Shown one piece after another: positions 56,901-64,000 of a DNA stretch of 64,000 nt. The stretch is from Periplaneta americana (Eukaryota > Arthropoda > Insecta > Blattodea > Blattidae). The stretch is taken from positions 106,738,821-106,802,820 of the forward strand of contig NC_091123.1 of assembly GCF_040183065.1 (NCBI RefSeq), in the 5' to 3' direction. Every line of letters begins with the position of its first letter. Position 1 is the first letter of the stretch. The notes under the pieces were generated by a model. The model searched no databases. It had not been told where the DNA came from and was given only the letters and a program-made list of their open reading frames with translations. A program made the translations under genes and the position numbers.

Positions 56901-59900
56901 TACTAAAACTCTGTTACTAATACATACCCATACTAAAACCCTAACCTGTCACTAATATACACCCCGAAACTATTGAAGATCACAGATGAAGTTGAAATTA
57001 ATGAAGGCGAAATGAGTCTGAGGTTTAAAGCTGAAAGTTACCCAGCAGTTCTGCTCCAAGTGTTTGGGGGGAGGGGGAACCTCGGAAATAAACTTTAATG
57101 TGGTAACTTGTCCTAACCAAGATTTGAACCCAGGCCTGCTCATTTCATGGTCAGATATGCTGACCGTTTCTCCACAGTGATAGACAATATACACTCTTAC
57201 CAAAACCCTAATCCAGGATCCATCATTTCAGTACAGGACTTCACATAGGCCTACTTGCCTCGCTACCCGCATGAGGTGGATGAATCAAGGGCCGGCATCA
57301 TATGGCTATTATCTACACAACGTAATCTCCCCTCCTTTGCCCACTCACTGCTTCCCATGGATGGAAAATGTACCCACTGCCCAGAATTGTGCTACCTGAC
57401 AGTGACTGCCATAATCTGTCACTAATGTACACCCTTACTGAAACTCTGTTACTAATATATACCATTACTAAAACCCTAACCTGTCACTAATATACACCCT
57501 TACTAAAACCCTGACCGTCACTAATACACACCATTACTGAACCCTAACCTGTCACTGATACACACACTTACTAAAATAGGGGGACCAGATTTTCAGACAC
57601 AACAAGCAGGGTCCATTGGCCCATTCCTAGAAGTGGTCCTGTAGAACGCAGTCTTGGGTTTTTGCTATTCACCTTACATGTCTTTAGAGAGCAGAATTTT
57701 AGGCCCTAAAAAGTGGCATTTTAGGTGCCTAAAATGGCTCTTAAACTCCTTTACTTATGCTCTATAAAATAAAAAATAGGCATTTTTTTTTTGTTAAAGA
57801 ATGTCACTAATATAAGATACAACATTTATTTAATGCAAAATTCTAGGATTAAAAGAAACTTTCACATATTTCACATTTTACAAGGGTACACATGCATACA
57901 CAACATGCATACATTCTGTCTTTAAGTTAGTGTTTTTCATTCATCAATCACATTTCCATAGTTTGCTTCACAGTAGATGATCAGCACTTTTTCTAAATTA
58001 TCCACGGAAAAGTTATAGCATTTGTCACTTAGAATTAATTTATAGGGCTAAGCCGAAAAAGAGCATTCTACATCTACTGAAGAAATGGGGCAATATTTTA
58101 GATTTGGAACGAGACGAACTGGTAATTCAATTTCAGCTTCATTATCCTTTTCCATCAAAATGTTATGGGCAGTGAATAAAGTCTTCAGTCTTGTGTCTTT
58201 CTGCAACACCATATTCAAGTTGTTTTTCACCTTTTCTCCAGCATTTTCAGGTAATTCAGGAAGTTTCTGTTTTGTTTTATTGAGTAGCTCAAGTTGTTCA
58301 TAAAGAGGTTTTACACTACTCTCGAGACCAGTAATAAAGTTTGCAATGAATGTAAAATAGGATTTAATATATACCAAGTCATTATGAACACTACAGTCAT
58401 CCACAATTTTCTTGGCTTTGGATACACAAACTGCATTATCCTTAAAGGTTGCCACAAGTTCTTTGATTTCTTGAAAGTGTTTACTATAATAGTCAACAGT
58501 GGTCAGCCAAGTTCCCCAGCGAGTGAGGACAGGTTCTGAAGAAAGAGGAACGTCTGGAAGTTACTGCCGAAAAGCCTGCACTCTTAATGGAGCTTACACG
58601 AAGACTTTCTTAACACAAGAGATCAGTTTGTTCACTTTCGGAAATTCTACTCAGATTTTCTTTGCTACTTGATGTAGTCCATGTGCCAAGCAGGTCGCGT
58701 GTACAAGTGAAGAGAAAAACACCTTAATAGTGTGCATAGCAGGGGCCATGTAAGAAGCAGCATCTGTCAAAGCTAATAGCACTTTATCTTCATCAGGATT
58801 AATTATCTTTAGTCCACTGTTGACAAATGAGCCACTGTGTCCTGATTGGTTTTAGTCAACTGCTTGTTTTAGATTAAGTAAGCTCTGGAAGGTGCATCAG
58901 AATCAAGCTTTACAACAATCAAGTTGGCTATATAGCGTCCAAGACTGTTGTTTTGTCGACAGAGATTCACAATATGAATCTCCAAGATACTCTTTTATCC
59001 TGGAGATGGTTTCTTCATACGTAGAATTCAAGTAAGTCTTACGAAGTGACGACTCTGATGGGATTGACTTACGCCAATATTTCTGAAGGAAATTTCTGAA
59101 ATGAGTGTTTTCTAAAGTTTTAAGCAGTATGTTTGCTGCTACAATCGCTCAGCATAAATCAGCCTTAAACTCATTTTTCATTGATGAAGTCTCAGAGATC
59201 TGTGTCAAGAGTATCTGCTTCTTTGTAGATTTCCAGTCTACATATGCTTTATGAGCAGCACTTTGTGCATGTTGTGTGAGGTGACTTCTTTTCACTAGAC
59301 ACCTGAAAGAAAATGTTAAAAATATGTTTGTGAAATGTTATTTTGTTTTAGAAATATTGACAAGTATTTTAATAGTTTGCAAGTAAGAGAACACATTTTA
59401 ACATACCAAATTTGAAAGCATGTTTTACTTACCTCCCTGTTGTAGACTTGGCAGAAAATGAGCCTGTCATCTGTTGAATAATGAGGAAATTCATTAAGCC
59501 ACTGATGAATCAACAATGCTTTAGAACATTTTATTTTCGGCATTATATAGTACAAATTTGTCATCCACTTACTGTAGATGTCACAGAATAAACTGGGAAA
59601 AGTGCAGTTGGAATTTTAGGATTGAAAGAGAAGGGATGGCCCGTAGGTACTTTTCTATTGTGTCGCTCACTGCTGTACTTACAAATAGTGAGAAAAAGGG
59701 AAGTGGGGGTTAACTGTCTTGGAATATAAGAATGAGAAGGGGTGGCCCATAGGTACTTCTCTATTGTGTCATTCACTGCTAGGAAGAAGTTATCTGTCTT
59801 GGAATGTAAACGGTAGAGGCTATTAAGAAAAACAGTAAACAGTTACGGAAAATGATGCAAAAAAAATCTTAAGAATAGGTACTAACGTCAAAATAGGCAT

Positions 59901-62900
59901 TTTTAGGTACTATAAAACCTTTATTTATACCCATATTTTCATGAAAAATGTAGATATTAAATCTCAAGCTTGTATGAACTAAGGAAAAAAATAGGTTTTT
60001 TGGCTAAATTTCACTCTCTGCATATCATAATATCTAAACTTCACTCCAAAGCAGTAACCAGTTTTAATACAAACAAATTTTCAAATATGTGGACTGGATT
60101 CAACTGCAATAAAAAATATACATTTTGTGATGAGGTGTAAATTGATACTACCGGTATGTATTAATTATTCATGCTCACTATTAATTGTTTTCTAACATGA
60201 TTTAGAAAAATACACATACACAATGTAGTTGAGCATGATTTTCTTCAGCAATTACTGAGCAACTACACATTTCTGATTTGAATGTATGTATTGCTTTGAG
60301 GAACTGCCACTGTCTAAGAAGGAAACCAGAATTTAAAACAGCTATAATGAATACACTTTGTGATCTACTCGTACATATGTTTTAAAGTTTCTCGCTTCAG
60401 TCTAGATTTTTCATCCATCCACATATTATTTACTGCTGCAAAGTATTTCCTGTTGTTTCCCTCTTCACTTATTTTCTCTGACGGAGTAGAAAACGTAGAA
60501 CTTCGGCTGCTTCAAATTTTATTTTGCAGGACTTTTAGATCCACAGAGCAGAATGAATTTTTGCAATTGGTTTCTTTAGTCCGTAAATGATGGCGTTTTA
60601 AACCCACAATTAGTTTTTTAGTGAGGAGCCAAGGTTCCATTTGTACTGAAGCATTCTATAGATCCAGTCTGCCTTTATAACACTGATTAGGTGCATCTTA
60701 TTCGTGAAAATGACAATGTCATTGAACTGTGATTATGGTGGATTTCGAGGACATTGGATCTTCAATCTCACTTCGCACCACACATGGACTGACGTCTGAT
60801 ATGTGTTGTGTTATTTCATGATGAAATTATACACAAAAATGGTATAACTTTACAAATATACATATGTCTGGAAGGTTAAGAATCAGTGACAGGTTAGGTT
60901 TGTCTCGTTCAGGGTTTTAATATGTCTTGCATATACACTTTTGGTAGATAGATACACAAATACATTTCCCTGGACCGAAGAAAGAAGTGTTTTCCCGTGT
61001 AGTGCAACATAATGGTGGTACCACTGGCACATTTGAACAGGGACCTGGAAGTTCAATATCGGTTCGGAATCAGTTCTAGCCTTGCTGGAACACACATTGG
61101 GCTACTGCGCATGAGCAGGCAGTTCAGAATCGATTCTGAACTGTGCTGGAACAGACCTTTAGTAAATCACAATAAATGTTCAAATAGATCTCCATTTGCT
61201 GCTAAACAATAACCAAGTCTATTATAAAACTCTCGTCTGACATTTGCTAGCTGCATGTTTGGTATCTTGTTGCAATCTCTACGTGCACTTTTTTCAGTAT
61301 AATAATTTTAACTTTTTCTTTCATGGAATACATTTTCTCAATATTAAGAAGTGAACCATAAACAACAGTATCTTTGCATTCAATAAAATAATTATTTTTA
61401 CTAATCCGTGGCCAACTATGATTAGTAGGCAGTGATTAAAAATTAGTGCAGTTTTTGTGGCGGGAGTATTTTGTATTATTTTTCAGATTTTATCCCCAGC
61501 CAAAAATTGTTTTTAATGATATGATTGGATGCAGAATTTTTTCTCTACAAAAAACTTTAATGATATTTTTTCTATAATAATTAGAGGAGCTAATATTGTC
61601 GTGTGAATGCAAGAACTAGGTAACTTGATTTTTCATATTTTGTGACATTGCCTATTTACTTATTTATTGCACTAAGGAATATGTCTCGTTTTCATGTACC
61701 TATTTGTTATATTGGAAAATAGATGTCGCTGGTATCGTTCGATCACTTACCAAGTTCTTGCATTATATTTTGTGCGATTTTTGCTATGCTATAAAAGAGG
61801 TAACTAAAAAAACGCAAATTTCGAGTTACCTAGTTCTTGCATTCACACGACGATATAACAGAATGTATATTTTATCATTGAAATTCCTATTTTGCGTGTT
61901 CCAAGTCACCACACTGTATATTAATAAATCACTACATTTAGTAACACATAAATATAAATATGTAGTGATTTATTAATATATTTAACATCATATGATAAGT
62001 TTTTGACTGAAAAATAAATAAAATGTGTATATATCATTTCAAATTAGTTATTGGTGTTTTTTTGTGAAGCAAAACAGGCTGCATTTGGTTATGTGTCCAT
62101 TATTTTATGTTGATGGCTGCAGTGTATTTTCGAATGGTGTCATTTGAAACTTACATTTTCAGTAAACACAAATGAAGCAGCAATACAGAATACACAAACA
62201 GAACAGAGGGCAATCAATGTATGAAACTCTAATACAATAATTAAATATATATTTTTAATTGATTTATTTTACGATGCTTTATCAACTGCAATGGTTATCC
62301 ATCATCAGAATGAAATGAAGGTGATAATGCCAGTGAAATGAGTCCAGAGTGCAGCAAGAAAGTTACCCAGCATTTGCATCTAATGAGTTGAAGGAAAACC
62401 TGGGGAAAAAACTTCAACCAGATGACTTGTCCCAACCAGAATTTGAACTCGGACCCGCTCTTTTCATGGTCAGGCATGCTAACCATTATTTCACAGCAGC
62501 GGACTTATCAAATTTTCATTATACACTCATACTTACATAACATAATAATAAATAATTTTATTAATAATTAGTAATATTCTTATTATAAGTCTCACTAAAT
62601 ATATTTTTTAATCTTTTAATTGTTAGAGGATAGCCCTCAAAAGTAGCTGTAGGTAACTGGTTTCAGTCTATTCTGGTCCTACTTAAAAACGAAAACTTTC
62701 CTATATCAGTTTTCTGTTTCTTATTTTTAAGTTCGTGATTATGTTCTGACCTTGAGTATTAAGTTTTTCATTTTAATCTATTAAGTCCTCCACGTTCTGT
62801 ACCCTGTGTACATCTTACATACAGGGTATCAATTTTTTTCCGCCTAATCATTAGAATGTCCCAACCCAGTTCGTGGACTTTTTCGCACACATGACCCTTG

Positions 62901-63661
62901 CCACCTTTCATGAATTTTGCCGCCCTTTTTTGGTACCCTTTCAAGACAATCTATTTGTTTTATTCTGTATAAATACCAGCATTCTGCGCCATATTTCCAT
63001 TAGTAGACAAACTAGATATTTGTATGCTAAGTCTTGGATCTAGTGCTTCCCTTCTTGAGTGTTCATGTTATAAAGTGTAAGGTTTTCAATGTTTTCCCAG
63101 TCATATAGTTGGTTTGATACTGCCATCCAAGGGTATCACTTAAACTTTTAAGTAGGTATTTGAAATTCCTCTCTTGGGGGGCCATTTCACCATCAGTGTT
63201 TTAATTAAGACCAGTCACTTCGTTTTACTAAAGGTCACCATTCCCCTCTTATCCTTATTAACTTTCATTTCGTTTATCCTACCCCACTTATTCACCTCAT
63301 CAAAAGCCCTCTGTAATGTCACTATGTCTGAAGGATCCTTGTAATTCTGCTATTTTACTTATAGTTGGAAAAATGCTCAAGTATCATAAATACAGTATTT
63401 TCAAGACTATAGATAATCCTTATTTTCAGGGATGCTTTCGCCTTGGTTCAGCAGCGACGTTTTTGTATTAACCCAAATGAGGGATTCATGGCACAGTTGA
63501 CAGAATTTGAACCAATTTATAAAGCACAGAGGACACTGCAGAATGGACAATGCTCGACAGAGAAAGGTCGGAATAAGCGACGTATTGACCAAGTGGATGA
63601 TCAAGTGTCAAATCAGGACGAGATCTTCATGTCGGAGGCTATGGATGTTACGGGGAGCTGA
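50565..63661 (+). CDS. STYX: STYX-like pseudophosphatase (two coding exons)
   Basis: STYX is a catalytically dead dual-specificity phosphatase-fold protein; in other animals it anchors ERK in the nucleus and blocks the SCF adaptor FBXW7. Exon 50565-50995 (first good ATG 50583, GGAATGG context) encodes the N-terminus [36 protein letters not shown] and most of the DSP domain. The signature reads HGNAGISRS (50919-50945), with Gly at 50922-50924 where active phosphatases have Cys. The intron (50996-63429) is in phase 2; the last exon 63430-63661 encodes [19 protein letters not shown].. and a variable acidic/basic tail ending DVTGS-stop. AATAAA lies at 63912-63917. Combined length about 216 codons fits the family (mammalian STYX 223). 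Exon 1 may extend upstream of the ATG (frame open to the acceptor). Confidence 0.93.
50996..51730. other. STYX intron, 5' part
   Basis: AT-rich, then a CT-rich stretch at 51590-51700. No feature recognised. Confidence 0.5.
51740..51828 (-). mobile_element. tRNA-derived SINE head
   Basis: Minus strand GTGTAGCCTAGTGATTAGGA then GGTAGTTCGAGTCTAGACAT gives A- and B-box motifs. The CT-rich stretch downstream on the minus strand would be its body. Confidence 0.5.
52081..55256 (+). mobile_element. Full-length RTE-clade LINE with 15-bp duplication
   Basis: The element 52096-55241 is flanked by TAAATATAAACATCA (52081-52095 and 55242-55256). It ends in an (AAGT)n tail, as RTE elements do, and has almost no 3' UTR after the ORF. 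The 5' end, TGGAGGGTAGCTGCGAATAT, gives about 75 bp before the ORF region. Being complete at 5' it is the reference for the six truncated copies in this window. Confidence 0.92.
52169..55215 (+). pseudogene. RTE ORF: AP endonuclease + reverse transcriptase, three lesions
   Basis: The endonuclease part shows [26 protein letters not shown] and the SDH box (about 52985). The linker is basic; RT follows with [71 protein letters not shown] and YADD (54409-54420). The C-terminal block runs [35 protein letters not shown] to AMNLRVP-stop (55213-55215). Only three defects separate the reading frame from open: a one-base frameshift near 52755, a TAA at 53644-53646 and a TAG at 54139-54141. No ATG begins the endonuclease frame; the frame is open from about 52124. 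It lies sense in the STYX intron. Confidence 0.93.
55247..55436 (+). mobile_element. 164-bp LINE 3' stub with 13-bp duplication
   Basis: Encodes [20 protein letters not shown], then [15 protein letters not shown] and [13 protein letters not shown]: the C-terminal CCHC-like end of the same RNase-H LINE family seen at 7246-8010. Flanked by ATAAACATCACTC (55247-55259, 55424-55436). Confidence 0.85.
55620..55860. mobile_element. piggyBac-like MITE, 233 bp, with internal direct repeat
   Basis: TTAA on both sides (55620-55623, 55857-55860); ends CCCTTTTGAG and, inverted, CCCTTTGCGG. The interior is a roughly 115-bp unit present twice (GGTGGGCAGCATCCGACACA in both). Confidence 0.65.
55861..56635. 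other. STYX intron, start of minisatellite zone
   Basis: Early minisatellite-like units (CACTAATATACACCCTT) at 55870-55925, then AT-rich unrecognised sequence, then a non-repetitive segment at 56280-56630. Confidence 0.5.
56640..56855 (-). mobile_element. SINE family A copy (first of a duplicated pair)
   Basis: Minus strand: tRNA-like head with B box GGGTTCAAATCC, then AAGTTACCACATTAAGG and the family body. Nearly identical to 56965-57190 and flanked by the same minisatellite units. Confidence 0.75.
56860..57570. repeat. Degenerate minisatellite, about 34-bp unit
   Basis: Units like CTAACCTGTCACTAATATAC followed by ACCCTTACTAAAAC repeat about three times before the second SINE copy (56860-56960) and about five times at 57410-57570. 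Length varies by small indels. Confidence 0.75.
56965..57190 (-). mobile_element. SINE family A copy (second of a duplicated pair)
   Basis: Same orientation and same truncation point (AACTATTGAAGAT) as 56640-56855, so the pair arose by duplication of a SINE-bearing unit rather than by two insertions. Confidence 0.75.
57690..60010 (-). mobile_element. hAT element with ttttaggca-rich ends
   Basis: Both flanks of the transposase relic (57690-57790 and 59860-60010) are rich in ttttaggca / ataggcat motifs in opposite orientations. Exact termini and target duplication could not be fixed. A similar motif-rich segment lies at 16900-17060. Confidence 0.5.
57937..59543 (-). pseudogene. hAT transposase pseudogene (BED-like to dimerisation domain)
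   Basis: Start at 59543 reads [35 protein letters not shown], a BED-type finger start. A GT/AG-bounded gap (about 59305-59440) may be an intron. Then [75 protein letters not shown] and LTRWGTWLT, and from 58455 an open 135-codon frame. It ends [16 protein letters not shown] then YKLILSDK and [15 protein letters not shown], the hAT C-terminal dimerisation region. At least five stops or frameshifts, so dead. Confidence 0.88.
60011..62250. other. STYX intron, unrecognised
   Basis: AT-rich. 60884-60975 contains fragments (CAGGTTAGGTTTG, CTTGCATATACAC) shared with the Harbinger-like elements at 42.5 and 43.1 kb. No gene. Confidence 0.45.
62255..62505 (-). mobile_element. SINE family A copy, diverged
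   Basis: Same layout as 37234-37491 (GGTGATAATGCCAGTGAAAT on the plus strand; B box on the minus strand degraded to GAGTTCAAATTCTGG). Older than the other copies. Confidence 0.75.
62590..63345 (-). pseudogene. CR1/Rex-like LINE fragment in STYX intron
   Basis: Minus strand: [44 protein letters not shown]-type [50 protein letters not shown] and [18 protein letters not shown]. Same order as the 30015 copy. Ends about 85 bp before the STYX last exon, on the opposite strand. Confidence 0.75.
63430..63661 (+). CDS. STYX: STYX terminal coding exon
   Basis: Acceptor ttattttcag before 63430. The first base completes a Lys codon, then [16 protein letters not shown], the conserved helix after the phosphatase loop. 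TGA ends at 63661. Confidence 0.92.
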
Positions 63662-63940
63662 TATGTTGCATAGTGTAGCTGTGTACGTGCACATTGATTA
63701 TGGTGTTGACCATCTTGTTCATACATACCTTCCAGAGACGCTTGTGTGCTGTTCTTGTGATTGGGTACTAAAGCAAGTTTTGTTGTGTACCTAAATTTGG
63801 GGCATCCATATTTATCAACACTATGTAGTTCAGTTGCTGGATTCCATAGTGATATGTTAACACAATCTTGTATTGAATGTTTTTTTTTAAGCATAAGATG
63901 CACTCTCATAAAATAAAAGTTGTGCAGATGTTTTGTTTGT
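63662..63940 (+). other. STYX: STYX 3' UTR and poly(A) signal
   Basis: AATAAA at 63912-63917 followed by T/G-rich sequence (tgttttgtttgt), as expected for cleavage near 63935. Confidence 0.65.
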
Positions 63941-64000
63941 AGATATTGTAACAATGCTTCTGTTCATATCGGCATTATCAAGGCATCTGTCCCTGAATGT

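Noticed and set aside
1..64000. CRISPR arrays, bacterial operons, riboswitches or integrons
   Set aside because: Spliced eukaryotic genes and eukaryotic transposons throughout. The only regular short repeats are microsatellites, the minisatellite near 57 kb and the gag heptads.

Overview
The window is AT-rich, intron-rich animal DNA. Its two host genes are closest in sequence to insect proteins, and the repeat landscape looks like a large insect genome. I suspect a cockroach or termite, from remembered RTE, SINE and hAT families; this is an inference I could not check by search. No bacterial or viral genome features are present.

Host gene 1 (about 3.1-11.4 kb, + strand) is the 3' half of the eEF1-gamma gene (eEF1G). 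Five coding exons with consensus GT/AG sites cover the end of the GST-like domain, the Lys-rich linker and the complete EF1G C-terminal domain. The 5' exons must lie left of the window. Host gene 2 (50.6-63.9 kb, + strand) is STYX, a dual-specificity pseudophosphatase whose catalytic Cys is Gly. It has two recognisable coding exons separated by a 12.4 kb intron. I found no third host gene in the 39 kb between them.

Almost everything else that can be identified is transposable-element debris, often nested. Left edge: the 5' LTR, primer-binding site and open gag of a minus-strand Ty3/gypsy-like element. eEF1G introns: a Tigger-like MITE, a hAT MITE carrying a SINE, a TcMar-like MITE, a mariner/LINE chimera and a second mariner-like relic. 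12-35 kb: truncated RTE copies, a BED-finger hAT transposase split by an RTE copy, a second Tigger MITE, a P-superfamily element (2,432 bp, 8-bp target duplication) that contains an RTE copy that contains an 85-bp piggyBac-type MITE, a CR1/Rex-like LINE and a DDE transposase relic. 36-50 kb: TTF-finger hAT and pogo relics, foldback MITEs, a 42-bp perfect inverted repeat spaced 7 kb, Harbinger-like MITEs, a MULE relic and SINEs. STYX intron: a nearly intact full-length RTE (3.15 kb, 15-bp target duplication, three inactivating lesions), a LINE stub, a piggyBac-like MITE, a minisatellite with duplicated SINEs, a hAT pseudogene and another CR1/Rex-like LINE.

The genes do not form an operon or pathway. 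The interest lies in the nested transposon layers, several dated relative to each other by target-site duplications, and in the conserved pseudophosphatase signature.
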